NCBI GenBank assembly: GCA_023055355.1
Contig: JALJCS010000002.1
Span: forward strand, 78,015,001 to 78,079,000
Direction: 5' to 3'
DNA length: 64,000 nucleotides
Source of the DNA: Agelaius tricolor
Lineage: Eukaryota > Chordata > Aves > Passeriformes > Icteridae
The notes under the pieces are model-generated. The model had not been told where the DNA came from. It saw only the letters and a program-made list of their open reading frames with translations, and made no database searches. The position numbers were made by a program, and so were the translations under genes. Shown here one piece after another: positions 1-13,387 of this stretch. The stretch's first letter is position 1. The number at the start of each line of letters is the position of its first letter.

Positions 1-192
1 CAAGCCGTAACAAGGTTTTCCTATCTCCCAGCTGCACAGTCAGGCTTGGTACAGGTCCAGCCACTTCAAGGGCTGAAAGATCAGCAAGGAAAGCCATTGC
101 TTGTAACAAAGCACAACAGGGAAGATGGAGATGTCCTAGATTTCATTTTGCAAAAGTTCAATGTAGAAAGTAGTACCTCTGGGAAAAACTGA
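1..192 (+). CDS. C-terminal coding exon of an unidentified gene (5' part outside window)
   Basis: Frame 1 is open from the first base for 63 sense codons and ends at TGA (190-192). The predicted peptide looks like ordinary protein: it starts QAVTRFSYLPAAQSG, has a Gln-rich stretch (VQVQPLQGLKDQQG), then a charged and hydrophobic end (HNREDGDVLDFILQKFN). It has no low-complexity codon bias. No start codon or splice acceptor is visible because the frame runs off the left edge. An AATAAA follows at 261-266, about 70 bp after the stop, with GT-rich sequence near 305-320, as expected for a last exon. I do not recognise the family. In mammals the neighbour on the 5' side of CNGB3 is CNBD1, arranged head to head; a same-strand gene ending here does not match that order. 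A chance open frame at the window edge remains possible. Confidence 0.5.
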   Translation, partial: QAVTRFSYLPAAQSGLVQVQPLQGLKDQQGKPLLVTKHNREDGDVLDFILQKFNVESSTSGKN

Positions 193-3100
193 GGGAAGAA
201 ATGTCCCTTCACTTCTGCATAAAAGCACCTAATATATAAATACTCAAATAATAAGTGTTTAATAAATACAATGCTGCAGATCTGCTGTCCTTTGCTACAG
301 ACAGCTGTGGGAGTGGGGCAGGAACCACATTACAGCTGACACTGAGCAGCACCAAGATTTCCATGTTTGCTAGGAAAACTTCCTCAACTTTCTAAACTTC
401 CAGGTGCAACTCAGCTAATAAAATGCTTGTCTAGTCTTTTAATCTTTACACACCATTAATCCCTACTCACACAAGAGTCTTAGCTCTTATCTCTCTTGTT
501 TCTGAACAAAGAGTAGTTCTGGAAAAGTAAACAAAGAGAGCAGAGAAGCTGAGATCATAGTTGGGCCAATTAATGTGAAGTTTTAATTTCCATCAAAGTG
601 CCAATCACATGTTGCTAACTGTGAATTTTTCTCTCTCTCTCCTACCTTAGTCTTTATTATGTGCAATCCCCAAACCTTACCCCAGATTTCTCCACCATAA
701 TGTATTTCTTAATTGGACTTCATCCTAAAAAATCATATTCTTCTGTGACATCTAGGAATACAGTGCTAAAATGTTTGTGATGAAGCCAAATACTTAACTC
801 ATATTGTTGCGGGATTCAGGGTCTGAACATTTCACTTGAAAGGGCTTACAGAGTCTCATTGTTCCCATGGAACACCTGCTCCCAGTCCACAACCCAGAAT
901 CCTTCACTGGACATCTCGTATGATATCAGGAGCAGAAAGGTTTTACTTTTAAAGCTTAAAGAAAACAGTTGCCCTTTTTGGACACAGGCTTAAAAACAGT
1001 GGTTTTATACATAGACTTGGAAAAGTTGCCTTTTTTCATAGTATTTTCCCAGTAAATGATGTAAATGTCTAAACAAACATTGAAGAATGTACTTACGTAT
1101 GTAAGCTCTGCACCTTAACCAGAGATTAAATGAAACTGATGTTTATTGAAAAACAAAGTATTTGTGTGCATTTTCTGAGTCTTTATTAAATGTCAGTGCA
1201 CATTGGAAGTTTAAGTGTCAGAATCTTAGTAAAAATATCAAGAATTTTTCAGTCTTAACATTTTGAATTCAGATTTAAGCCACAGGAATCTCAGTTTATG
1301 GGAAGGATTGAAGAATGGCATAATTAAAATCTAATTAGCTCCACAAAGGAGGCTGCTATGGATGAACAAAAGAGGCTCCTTGATGTCAGGGACAATAAAA
1401 TACAGATTAGTTTGGAAAGTTTAGGTATTTTCTTTAACTATTTTGAATTATAAGATATCCTACATATGAAAGATAAACATTAATTTGTAGAAAACAGTTT
1501 GAGCAGAAGGTGAATAACAATGCAATTATAGAGCTACAGAAATCTAAATTCTCTTTATCTATTGCTCTAGAAGGTATGCACTATAAAATAGTACCAGTTA
1601 TGTTTAATAGAAGCCCAAAGCCATTACAATCAGAGGGCAACTTAGTCTTTTCCAAAGCAACCTATTTTAAGTGAAATTATGAGAAGAGTGGAAAAAAATT
1701 ATATGCTTGCTTTGTGGGGGAGGGCGTTATGGTCTGTGTGTGTCTTCTGCTTGGAGATTTGAAAGGAGTGTTGCATGAAAGTCAGGATAATTAAATTGAT
1801 CCAATAAAAGGTGACATTTTTTGAACAGATTTTGATTCATTAAGAATGTGTTCATTCTGTGTTTATTCATAAGCCCAACATTCACAGTCATCAAAATAGC
1901 CTCAAGCCAGAAATGTTCACTTTTTTATTTTCCGTAGTATCTCATGATCAGGAAGGCAGAGCTCCTGCATGGGTAAAGATGATAATGCTGGAGAAATTAT
2001 CCTGTGAAGGAGAAATGTATAGGAGGCATACACTGCCTAAGAAGAAGCTATAAATCTCATAAATTATTGCAAGAGGAATAGAGGAGAAATCTGGAGAAAA
2101 TAGAATTAGGTACTGCCTTTTCAGCTCATGCAGCTTCAGGCTTCCAATAGCTTTTTTGCTGTGTCCCCCACAAAAAAGTATTATCCTGGACATTTACTAA
2201 TATTTCAGAAGATTAAACTGAAGAATGATCATACATACCTTATCACTGAATACCAAAACACTTTGGTATAATCTAAAAGCACCTTCTAAAATATACAAAT
2301 ATATCTCAAGAATGTACCAATAGCTCTGTGAGTCTTGTTGCATTTTGACAGAATAAATATTCTACAGACACTTTTAATAATAGTTATTAAAATTTTGAAG
2401 ACAAGTGAACTTAAGCAAGCATGTTACTATGCTGATTATCTTAGTAAAGTAACTCCCTCAAAGATAGCCTACAGTTTTAAAGTAAGGTCACAAGGAAGAC
2501 TATATTCATAGGTCCATAAATAAATTTGGCAGATAATCAAGCTAAATGTTGAGTTTCATGCTACAAGACAAGGGATCTTGCATGCTTCTTTGCCTTTGTA
2601 GTGTTCAGTTTTCCATCTACTCTGCCTCAGGGACCACCTTTTTGCCTTTGGATTAATCAAGCAAATGTAAATGTTGAGGAAAAAAAGCAACCAACCAAAC
2701 AAAAAAACCTGCTGCAAATCCAAATCCTCCTATGGTTTTTGTTCCACTGATTAATTATAAGAAGTTTCATCACTTGAAAAAAAATTTAAAAAAAACCCCA
2801 AAAGTTCTCCCAGGTTTAGGTCATATTGGATTCAAATCTCACAAGGGTGTACATTATCACTAGAGTGACATATGGAATACTATCAGCAACTGGAGAATTT
2901 CAGAAGGAGAAAAACTGCGGAAAAGTGTCCCTTGGATAATAGAAAAGAGAGATGACATTCTCATTATAAGCAGAAACAAGCTGAACAGCTGTCCATCCCA
3001 GAGAACTAACTTTGAGAGTCAGAGAAACCAGGACACAGTTTAAAGAACATGTATTTCATGAGTCAAAAAAATGGTATGTTAGCTACAGATAAATAGAAAA

Positions 3101-3474
3101 TTTATCAGAAACAAAATTACAACAAAAGAAAAATCCTCAATACTGCAAAAAAAAAACACCTAAGTCATGACTCTATTTATTTATCTTTAATTATTTTCTT
3201 TTTTTAAGTGTTTGAGGTTATTTACAAGCCTTTGTAAATAACCATGGTCCTGAGAAGAATATATTTAAAATATAAAAATTGAGTGAGCTTGCTTAAAAAG
3301 GATTTGTTTATTTGGCAAACCTTGTATTCAATTCTTTGTATGTCAGGTGAAGACTTGTCCCATAATACAAAATTTATTACAAATTTGCCTGCTTACTGTG
3401 CTTTCAGGCCAGCGAGCAAGAATGAACAAAATTACTCTTGCTGTGCTGAATAAAAGTTGTGTAAGTATTATCAT
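193..3474. other. 3' UTR remnant and intergenic DNA
   Basis: The first ~80-130 bp are probably the 3' UTR of the left-edge exon. The rest is AT-rich DNA with many stops on both strands. The only frames above 60 codons (near 1859-2193) overlap on opposite strands and have no protein-like features. A-rich runs occur near 2775-2805 and 3145-3165. I see no exon, RNA gene or recognisable transposon. Confidence 0.6.
261..266 (+). terminator. Poly(A) signal AATAAA after the left-edge exon
   Basis: A canonical AATAAA lies 69 bp after the TGA at 190-192. It is followed by a possible cleavage zone and a G/T-rich stretch (gctgtgggagtgggg, about 304-318), the usual order of vertebrate 3'-end signals. 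AATAAA is common by chance in AT-rich DNA, so its value comes from its position behind the open frame. Confidence 0.45.
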
Positions 3475-3519
3475 TTATATATATATTTATATTTTCATAT
3501 ACATATATATATATATATG
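3475..3519. repeat. AT-rich simple repeat, mostly (TA)n
   Basis: An imperfect alternating T/A tract interrupted by short TTT and CATATAC segments; the last ~18 bp are pure (AT)n. It is a microsatellite and probably variable in length. Confidence 0.85.
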
Positions 3520-3770
3520 AGACTTCTATGTGACACATTAGACATATGACATGACTTTAGTATTATTCATTCATGAGAAGACACTAGTAGCCAAGGGAGC
3601 TGTCCAGATACACCTTGGGGTTAATTAAAAGGTCTAAATAGCATTATTATATCCCTCTTCTACTGGACAGACTTTCTGTGACAAACAGGTATCAGAATTA
3701 TTTTTTTTAAGGTGCTTCCAAGAGAAGATGTTGTTTTTACAATAATGAATTCTGAAAGTGTGCAAGCAAG

Positions 3771-3820
3771 ATGATCTTCAAGGTCCCTTCTAACCCAAAC
3801 AATTCTATGGTTTTATGATT
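3771..3820 (+). mobile_element. CR1 LINE 3' end fragment
   Basis: About 50 bp match the terminal part of avian CR1: 'gatcttcaaggtccctt', then 'ctaacccaaacaattctatgg' and a degenerate ATTCTATGATT-type tail. CR1 copies are usually 5'-truncated and end in this octamer-like repeat rather than poly-A. This copy is only the extreme 3' end. Confidence 0.8.
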
Positions 3821-4633
3821 TTTCCCCCTCTGGCCTAGTGGCACATACCCCATCAAATTCAACAGAGGCTAATAGCTGTCTAGAAGAGCTAAAAATCTTA
3901 GTTTCACAGCTAAAATTCTAGATTTCTGATAGAAAACATAAGGTTCATCAGGTTTCTAAGGGGAAGTTTCTCACCCAACAGCTCCTTTCCAGACATGACA
4001 CCAGCAAGGCAGTGATCCCCAGGGTCAGCCTTTACACAGCAGTTTCTCATTGCTGAATTTGCTTAGTGCCTTATAGCTTAAAGCTACTTCTCACCTGTGT
4101 CTTTCATGATACAAAATGAGATCTTTGAAGCAATATTGGAATAGGAGCTGGTTTATACCTCCTTGCTGAAGATGGAGGATTAACCTAGAAGAGAAATTTG
4201 AGATTTACATGGTAAGGTACAACTAGTAAGAGCCTGATAGACTCTATAGCTCTCAAAACTATCTTAGACTCCAGTTCATACTTGCTTTTTGCTCATTAAC
4301 TGAAAAAACGAACTTCTCATGTAATATCTTGTAATCTGTGTATTTCAATCAGATACTTCAAAGTATAACCTATCTCTTTATGCAAAGAAAAAGTATTATG
4401 AAACAACAGAATTTTTATGCAGAGCTTTTAGATTGTCTGCAGGAATTAACAGAGAAGTTCAATGAAAAACATAATTATGCACATTTTGAACATCCTGATC
4501 ATGGAAAATGTCAAACTCCTATGCAGTTAAGAGGAAACAGACCAATTACTTATCTGTTCGCCTATCTATAAACACTGAATTTTCTTCATTAAAAGCAAGC
4601 AAACATAACTGGAATGAAGATGTGTCAGGAGTT

Positions 4634-4863
4634 TTAGGCTAGAAATTAAGACAAGATTCTTCACCCAAAGGGTTGTTGGGCAGTAGAACAGGCTCCTTAG
4701 GGAAGTGGTCACAACACCAAGTCTGACAGAGTTGAAGTGTTTGGATAACACTTTCAGGCATGTGGTGAGATTCTTGGAGATGATGTTGTGCAACGCCAGG
4801 AGTTGGACTTTGATGGTCCCTGTGGGTCCCTTTCAACTCCAGATATTCTATGGTTCTATGATG
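4634..4863 (+). mobile_element. CR1 LINE 3' fragment
   Basis: About 230 bp match the CR1 3' region in order: a start like 'ggctagaaattaagac', 'cacccaaagggttgttggg', 'aacaggctcctt-gggaagtggtcac', 'ttggacaac'-like and 'ccaggagttggact' segments, and the tail 'attctatggttctatgat'. The version with 'gggaagtggtcacaacacc' and 'ccaggagttggactttgatg' differs from the other copies in this window, so it is probably a different CR1 subfamily. It is 5'-truncated and noncoding. The short frames predicted across it on both strands are incidental. Confidence 0.85.
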
Positions 4864-6340
4864 CTTAATCCATATCAACTTTTGCTTTAATTGTCTATGG
4901 ACACAAAAAGATTGCTGCTTAAATACATTGCAAATTTGCTCATAATTTTTTTAAAGGGGTAATTTCTTAGGGTTTCAAAATCCAGGTTTTTATTGGACTA
5001 ATTAGATCCAGTTGGAAAAAGTTCCCTTCTCATAATGATAATCTGGTCCAGTGAACAAAAAATGAAAAGTAAAATTTGATCTTGAGAAGATAGAAAACTT
5101 GACAAACATGTTTTTGTAGAAAAATAGAATTCATCTTTTAAAATTGGTTGCCACCGCTGTGTGTAGAGTAGAGATCAAGAGGGCATTTACAAATTATGGA
5201 AAGCAGAATGCCAGTAGATAGTGAATTTTTATAGATGTGCTTGACTAGAAAGAAAGATGAATTTATAATTCATAATTTATAACAAGGATCCTTTTCCTGG
5301 ATTTATTCTTCAAAGATAGCTGTGGGGTATAACATACAGGAATAGTTTTCAGTGGAGCAGTGAAGCTGTCTAAGCATCATTTTAAGAGCAAAATTGAAAT
5401 GTTTCATAGCAAAAGACTCTAAATGTTTTATGCTCCCTTAGAAGCTTTTCCAACATTATAAAAATGCATAGACATTTTTCTATCAGAAAAAGTACTAAAG
5501 CATAAAGTCTCATTCAAAAGATTTCTGAAGGTGCTTCATTTAAAGTCTAATCATTTGGTCTAAATAGAAAAGCTATTTAAAAAACTGTAAAAAAAAATCT
5601 GGGTTACCTTTTAGTCTTACTACTTTGTAATAGAATGAACAGTCAAATGTTGTCATGTAGATGAAAGATATGTTGAAAAATACATTTCTTCATGAAAAAG
5701 TTCTTTAATGAATATAATATTTTATGCATATGGTAATCCTGTCGTTTAAGCATAGTAACAAGTACTTGAGGCACAAAATTTTATTTCACATTTAAAAATT
5801 ATAAATTCAATTTATAAATTATTCAGTGTAAATATTTTACTTCTTCGTTAAGCTAGTGGAATTTGGAAAGGATATTTTTTTCATCATAAAACTTTCTACC
5901 ACATACTCAGTACCACCTTAAATAACTTTATGTTAGATTCCATTATTTTTTAAGTCATGGCCAGACCTTGCCTCAGTGTCTCCAAACTGATAATGAAACT
6001 GCTCTCCATTGCTTTTATGTTATTTTGATTTTTAAGTCAGAGTATAGAGTGATAATGTGGAAAAAATAATCAAAAAATGTAGGGGCAAAAAAGGTAGAGA
6101 ATTTAAATTATCTAGCAGATGTAGTGAATGTACATAAGAAATAATAGATCCTTTCTTGCTCTGCATTCTATGAAATGTTATTATCCAGCTGTGGTACTCT
6201 ACTCTCAGAAAATCTTAGAAATTTTCACTGGACCTGAGACTATGTGAGTTATACTCACATAAACCAGAGCCAGACTTTCATTAAAGGGTAACTTTATTCA
6301 GTATTACTAACCTGTGAAGGGCTGTGGAGGTGACAACTCT

Positions 6341-6341
<1 letters not shown>
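4864..6341. other. Intergenic AT-rich DNA
   Basis: Very AT-rich sequence with small near-palindromes such as the attataaattcaatttata region near 5797-5821. There is no long frame, splice-flanked exon or recognisable transposon. Confidence 0.55.

Positions 6342-6386
<45 letters not shown>
6342..6386. repeat. (CA)n microsatellite
   Basis: An uninterrupted AC dinucleotide run of about 45 bp, followed directly by a short T run. A pure dinucleotide tract of this length is likely to be polymorphic. Confidence 0.95.
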
Positions 6387-6388
<2 letters not shown>

Positions 6389-8092
6389 TTTTTGTTTTTC
6401 TCAATTTTATAATATCTGACTAATAAAATGCAATGTGTCTTGACACCAAAAATACTTATATAGGAGGCTCACATCAAGCAGGGAAGCAGCATTAGTTTTG
6501 AAATTTAATTATACGGGACTTTGCTAGACTCTCTACATTCAGATCCTATATCCAATGGGAAGTTCATTTTGATATTTCCAGGACAGAATTTTAAAAATAA
6601 TTTTGAAGCAGATGTAATTTCCTCCAGAAGCACAATAAAAAGGAAACAAAAATACCCTGAGTACCAAAGATCCCTATCTGGCTATTTCTAACCTTGTGCA
6701 TAGATTAATTTCCTTGAAAATCGGAGCAGCAGAAGGAGAATTCAAAGGGGATTTGGGATAGATTGTCTGCTTTTACTGAATAATATACCCCATTGCTTTA
6801 TATGAGATCCTCCTATTAAATTTCAATTGTCACCAGTCAAAAAAATAAATATAATGTGGGGCTTGTGCAATTACCTTGATTTTATCAGATTTCTATTCTT
6901 GGACATTTTTATGGTCTCAAAGAATTCCTGTTCACTTATTGGTTTTCATCAGAAGGAACGAAATAACAATGAGGGCAGTGTTGCATTTTGGGTTTTTTTT
7001 TTTTTCCTTCTTTTATGTGCAACAAATACATTTCCACAAATAAGTATCTCAAAAGCACCATTCACAACTGGCTTTCAGCATGAAACAGCAAAACACAAAA
7101 AACGTTGGAACATTAGTCTGGTTGCACACAGTGCTTTTCAAATACTGTGATAAGAGTTCTTTTCCTAACCAAAGATTGAATGATGGAAGCATATTGACTT
7201 GAAGGAAAGATCTGCCTTTTTTGTTATTCCATGTGTCATTACAAGCTTTAGACATCAGAACAAGTTTTATATAAATGATGCACTCTGCAAGAACTGCCTT
7301 TACTCTAAGAAAAATATCAGAAGTCAGATAAGATAGCTAGGCAAAAAGCAGTCTAATTTAAAATCTGTCAGAAATAAAGAGTCTCCTGGTGAGATACTCT
7401 GTGACAAGGTCTTAGATATGCAATCACATCCAAACCACAACTTCTGTATATGAGTAACAGCTTCAACTCTATTGCTTTTATAGCCCCTTATTTACACCAG
7501 AATTGAATTATATCTACTAAAGAGCAAACTTTATCACTGTCTGTGGCTGAAGAAGGAAGTGCTGCTGAGTTGTACAGAGACTTAACCAAGACAGTAACCA
7601 GGACAATTTACCTTAGTGTTCACCTGGCAAAGGCAGCAGAATACTATAATCAAAGCCAATAGGATTACACCAGCAATCAGAACTACAGAGTTAGATTCTC
7701 TGCTATGCTATACCCAGCAGATTTGTTCATCTATGTCTACATGGGGAATTTTAAAAAAGACCTGAATGGTGGCATTATATTTTGTGGTGTAAGCATAAGA
7801 AGCATATCACCTGTAGAAATGGTATACCCTTTTTTACAGCCTTCCTGAATGACAAATCTGGTCTCCTGATTGAACATTTTCCATTACTGGAAAGTCCAGT
7901 TCCCTGTTAGTGGTAGGCATCTATCACTGGCTCACTCGTGTGTAGCACCATCTGTAAAGCAGCTCGTCTCTTTTCTCCAGTGTTGTGATCAAATGCAGTT
8001 CCAGAACCTCCCTGCTGTTGCAAATACAAATTTTTTTGTGGCCAGTCTACACCTAACACAAAGTAAGATAATGCAAAAAAGCAAAGACCCTC
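6387..8092. other. Intergenic DNA, no supported gene
   Basis: A 107-codon plus-strand frame (6827-7150) and a 68-codon minus-strand frame overlap. The plus frame runs through a poly-T tract that yields a Phe run and shows no domain or splice context. I regard both as chance. Confidence 0.5.
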
Positions 8093-8116
8093 ATGATGAT
8101 GATGATGATGATGATG

Positions 8117-8147
<31 letters not shown>
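8093..8147. repeat. Compound trinucleotide microsatellite (ATG)n(ATT)n
   Basis: Nine or so ATG/GAT units (8093-8118) pass directly into about ten ATT units (8118-8147). Translated in one frame it gives an Asp run followed by a Tyr run; this is an artefact of the repeat, not a gene. Confidence 0.95.
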
Positions 8148-8149
<2 letters not shown>

Positions 8150-11100
8150 AAATATTTATTATAAATAAAAAATATTTTTTGAAGCAATCACACAAAAGTC
8201 CAGGTTTTATTTCTTACATAACCTCCAAAATATTTGAAGTTCATTAATGGCTGGTAAAAGTCCTTCTGCTCTTTCATGTTGGTATGTTATCAAGTGGATA
8301 CCAGAGCCCAGAAGCTTCCTCTTCTATTCTGTTGTAGAACAGAAGTATTTTTCCTTTGCCGTGGAGGAAGACAATCGTTTCAGTGGTAGACTAGAGAACA
8401 TAGACTGAAACAGCAGCAAAGTTAAGGTGAGCTCTCCAGTATTCACAGCCATTCCTATTTGACTGTCAGCTCTGAAAACCCCCACCAGAGTGCAAATGCC
8501 TCATAAATTCTAACCTATGGGAAGTACTAGGGTGCTGGAGAAGGACATCTTCTTCTTTCAAAATCACCAGAATTCTCTCACAAAATCTTAGTGTACCTTT
8601 CATCATAAAACTTGTCCTACCTCAGATTTCTCATCCATCATCAGATTTCTCATCTAATTTTCTGCTGAACTCAGAAATGGTATGAAAATTATTTGTATAG
8701 ATTTCCAGTATGAACAGGTGCCTGAGATCTGAGAATTTTCCTTACACAAAGAGCAACACCTCAAAGTATAACACTATATTTTAAAACTGAACAAAGCCTA
8801 TAAGTACAGGAAAATTCAAATCTTCTTCACTTGCGAAGACAAAACAGAAGTTTTAATGACTTTCCATGCTGATCTTATCTTTCAAGGAAGATAAAGTTTT
8901 ATATATAAAATGAAAATGATGGTTCACAACAATTTAATTCATACACTTAGGCTGGTATGTGTTCAAAGTCATCTGACCTGTTTTAGGAGTTGAAATGGCC
9001 TGTAAATATACGTTTTTCTTTATTTTTATTTCCACCAGAAGGAGCTGATACAGGAATCTAAGACTTAGACATTCAGGTTTTAAATGTCTAAGCTCTAAGA
9101 CATGACTCATGGTCAAGATACTGTCATTCAGAGGAAGAGAATGGTAGAATTCAGCTTATCCTTACCCATTTACCTTCTTCTCAGGTGTTCCTCTGAAGCT
9201 AACAGTAATAGTGCCTCAAATGTTAAACATTTGAAGCCAACTGTCAAAAGGCATATAATTGAAGGCTTGTGAAAACAATCAAATGCACTATTAAACCAGA
9301 TTTATTTCTTCCTTCAGTTGATTTATTTCTTACTTCAGTTGATTCTGTGCAACTCCAACTACAATTCTGCTGTACCCAAGATCTTTACAGATCTGAGGAC
9401 TTTAGTTCAGATGTTTCTCCCAAGTTTCACTAGTATACAAGTGACAAAAATCCATGTTAATCCTGGGCCTGAAATTCAAGTATCTGGAGACCACAGAATT
9501 CTGTGCTGTTTTGCAACAATCCCACATTTTCATCACTGTCAATGCTGGGACAGTGGGGAAAACAAGACCCTACTGTCTTCAATATTGTGATTCTGTCCTC
9601 AAACGTAATAGCATTGGTACTGTCATTCTCTTATTTTAAGACAGAGAATAAGCCATAAACCAGCATAATGGCACTGGAAAGTGGAGTCAAAGGAGACCAC
9701 AGATCTTAAGTAAGATCTCCTTCTTTCCTGTTCTGGACAAGAATGTGCTATGTCCCTGTACTTTCCCCACAAAAATTACTGAATTTAATCCAGCAGAGCA
9801 AAGGAAAACAAGGAAGGAGAAGTCTAACACCACTGTAATCAGAAAACACCTTTTTACATTCTTTTTTACCAAATTTCTAAGACAATCCAGATCCCAGCAT
9901 TCAAATCCAAGAAATTCCATAGATGTTGAGAAGGATCAAGCAACATGCATAGCCATGTAATAGTCCCAGTGCATTTTGAATTAATTATAAACCCAGCAGG
10001 AACTCATAAAGCATTGCACAGAACAGCAACAACAATTATTCTTAACTGTAGGCCCAGCTGGCTCCCAATCTTAAACCAGCATGAGTTTTGCTAATAACCA
10101 TGGCAATACCAGAAAAATAAATACCTTTGCTTAGCACAATCATTATTTACTTGCATCCACCCCACTGATGTAATTTAACTTGCACTCCTTATTCTATCTG
10201 CTCTCCTCATGTCTCCAACCAGGGTATCCAGGACATATGACACTAAAAGTATATGCTGAATAACTGCATTGTTCCCACACTGCATAAAATCCACCAGCTA
10301 GAGCTGGGAGCACTGAACTGAAAAGTAACATGCAAAAGTCTGTATAGGTCTCTCTTATTTAATTAGTTTACTTCATAGACTGCATATAAACTTGTGTATA
10401 ATGTAAGGAATATCATCAGTCATGACAGCATTGGGGACTATGATTTGTATCAGGAAAGATGATCTCATAGCAGGTAACTAGAATTTAATTTGTATAAAAT
10501 GAATAAAAAATACAGTTTGCCACTCATAACCCTAAAGTTTTCAAGGAATGGGAGAGGAAAAAAAAAATACCAAAATCTGAGTGCAACTGAGTCAGAATAT
10601 GAAATTTTCATGTCTCCAGGCTGTAAATTCAAGAGAAGGTGTAGACTGGTAATTGCTAGAAATCAAATGGAAAGTGAGTTGTGACATTCTGTCAAATTCC
10701 ACCTGCAAATGCAAAATACTGATAAAAATAAACTCAGCTCAACCCTTCTGTATCCACAATGCATCAAAAATAGAAGATTGAGGTTACTTTCTCAATGTAA
10801 TAAAAATGAATCTCTTTAATAGATTCAAACCTAAAAATGTGTTTTGCGATTCTAACTACAGTATTAATCACACTTCCTACATTCAGGAATGCAGAGTAAC
10901 ATTTTCAAAAGTGTCCAAGATTTTTCACTGACCAGACTTTAAGTTCTCTTTAAAAGTTTGGTTTTAGATCAAAGGAGATGTGCAGAACAGCAGTTCCCAG
11001 CCATCACTGGTCCTTAAGTAATAATTCTGTGAAAGCAACATTGTTGTAGCAGCTCTACATTGTGTCCTTCCGTGATCAATTTTGAGTCTTCAGTTGCTCC

Positions 11101-13385
11101 TGAATGCGAGCAATATCACAGGATCATAGGCAGCATTTCCCCTCAATCTACAAACTGGCTTTGAATCTACTTCAAGAGAAATAAATTTATATGTATCAGT
11201 TTTACTAAAGGCATCTAAGACTGCTAGAGCTTTACTTTTAGTGTATGTATTCCTTGTTCACACCCAGTCGTCCAAGGTGATACACAAAGATGGATTCTAA
11301 TTCTTCCATGGAACCTCACCAATTTCTGTGAAGCTTTTTTCAAGCATCTAGTCATATGACTAACACAAACTTACAGCTCTTTGCACCTCATTCTTTCTGA
11401 AACAAAAACAGATAGAAAAGTACAATTTTTCTCTAAATTTTAATTTTATTTGCTCTAATATAGCAACAATTCTCTTAAGATTCATAGTAGTACCGTCTGT
11501 TTGTTTACATGTTTATATATATGATGGAATATATGGAATGATGTTTATGATATGATGGAATTTTTTAAGATAAACACCAACATGCTTCTCTTCATATAAC
11601 ACTTCTTTAACTCACTCTTGATTGTCCTTTGTGCTTTTTTCTTTAAAGTTTTGCAATAACATATTTGAAATTTTTTGCATAATTATTTGGCAGAATGTCA
11701 TGGTAGTGACTTCTGCAATCTGTGCAAGATCTTTGGAAAGTATTATTAGTTCTGGAAAACAGGACTTTTTGTGACCCAGAGGAGTGAAGATCTCTAGCTC
11801 GTTTAAAAGTAAAAAAAGATTGTTTGAGAAAAAATTATTACACTTTGTTTCCCACTCAGACAAAAGGAAAAGGGGGCAAACAGAAAGGAGGTTTTTGAAG
11901 TTTCCATCAGATGGTATACACTTTGCTGCCATTTCTGGTGAGATGGTAGTACACAAATCAGTTCTTCTCAGATAGGTTATGACTCTCCCCTCTCTGAGAT
12001 TACTGCTGAGATTACTTACCTGAGATTTCCTGCTGTAATCTTTCTGTTGTAAGTACAATGCTTTACTGGACAGAATATGGGCAGATGTCATTGCATGTAT
12101 CTCACATGTTCTTTTACGCTTATAGTAGGGGAAGAGGAGTTGAGAGGAGGGAGTGGATTAGTTTACTTACTGCACCAACTTTAAATCAGTACAAACTTCC
12201 AGTGTAAGCAACACCTTACCTGGCTTCAGCAATCACACTGTAGTGTCTAGGAGGAGCTTTTCATACAGAAGTAAGAGCCAGACTGCTCTAAACTCTTGCA
12301 AGCTCTGAGAAGGCATTGGGAAAACTGGGACTGAGAAAACAAAACTATGAGCAACACTTGAGCTTTGTGAGCAACCAGCAACCTCCTGAGTGCAGAACTG
12401 CAGAACACCCGTTAGTGGAAGTAGACTACCCAGCTAAAATGCCTAGAAGGACTTTGGTTTTGTGTGCAAGAAGAGTAAAATCTATTTTCATATACTTAAA
12501 AAAAAAATTAAAAAAGTAAATGCATTAAAGTGGCTTATATCTAAAACCAGAGAATTTTTCATTTACAAACCAAGATCAGTGCTGGAGCTGACCTATATTC
12601 CTAAAGGATGATTAGATCAAATGTCAGATTTAAGTGACCTAAATTTCCATGGATGATGCAGACAGTCAGAACTGCACCATTGAATAAGGTACATACCCTG
12701 ATAATGCTAAATTGATGTGAAATAATGCTAAATTGATGCTGGCAAACATTCACTGCTATTCCATTTCTTTCAGATAGTCCATTAAATCGCTTGTAAATAG
12801 CAAACCACCTACATTCAGAAGGTAAATAAAGAATAAAAAGTACATTAAAACACTCCAAAATAAGGAAATGATAGAGTTAAGATTGCCCATAAAATCTTGA
12901 TAGGCTTCCCTGTGTATGGTGATAAGATCCCTTGGTCCTTAGGACATCTGTTTCATTCATTCTTAAAAGGAGACTACTAATTAATTGAAAGAGCATATAT
13001 ACCATGCCTTGTTTTGTCATAAATGAAATTTTTTTCTAGTTATTTTTAATTTGATAACTGTAAGGACTTAAAAATCACAGTTGCCTGTCTCATACACTGT
13101 TAAAACCACAGAGGAACTTGGCAGAATGGAGCAGCAGGGTGGCACTGGTTGCAGGCAAGGGTTCCCTCTATGGCAAACGGGGTGGAACAGCAGCTGCTTG
13201 TACTCATATCACTGGTATCAGCCCAAGTTATGGGACTAATGGCATCTGTGACCACCAAAGTCCCCCTCCCCGCACACACTCACTCCTGCTCCCAAATATG
13301 CCTCCATGGATTCCTGGAACCTGAACTATAAATTAAGCCACCTGACAGGAACATAAGATAGGATAAAGGTGGTACTATTGACCAA
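8148..13385. other. Intergenic DNA, no supported gene
   Basis: About 5.2 kb of AT-rich DNA without recognisable exons or transposons. The longest frame is 159 codons on the minus strand (11612-12091). It has no motif I can name and no splice or promoter context. A short tandem duplication (ataatgctaaattgatg twice, period about 22 bp) lies at ~12,701-12,740. Sequence becomes more GC-rich from ~13,100. Confidence 0.5.
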
Positions 13386-13387
13386 AG

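Noticed and set aside
2..22. 'aagccgtaacaaggttttcc' resembles the conserved 3' end of small-subunit rRNA (AAGTCGTAACAAGGTTTCC).
   Set aside because: The similarity is about 20 bp and stops at once: the next bases do not continue as rRNA. The segment is inside a protein-like open frame followed by a poly(A) signal. Sequence left of the window would settle it; rRNA-like sequence there would overturn the exon call.
7870..8148. 92-codon frame ending in Asp and Tyr runs.
   Set aside because: The runs are the (ATG)n(ATT)n microsatellite; the part before them has no domain or splice context.
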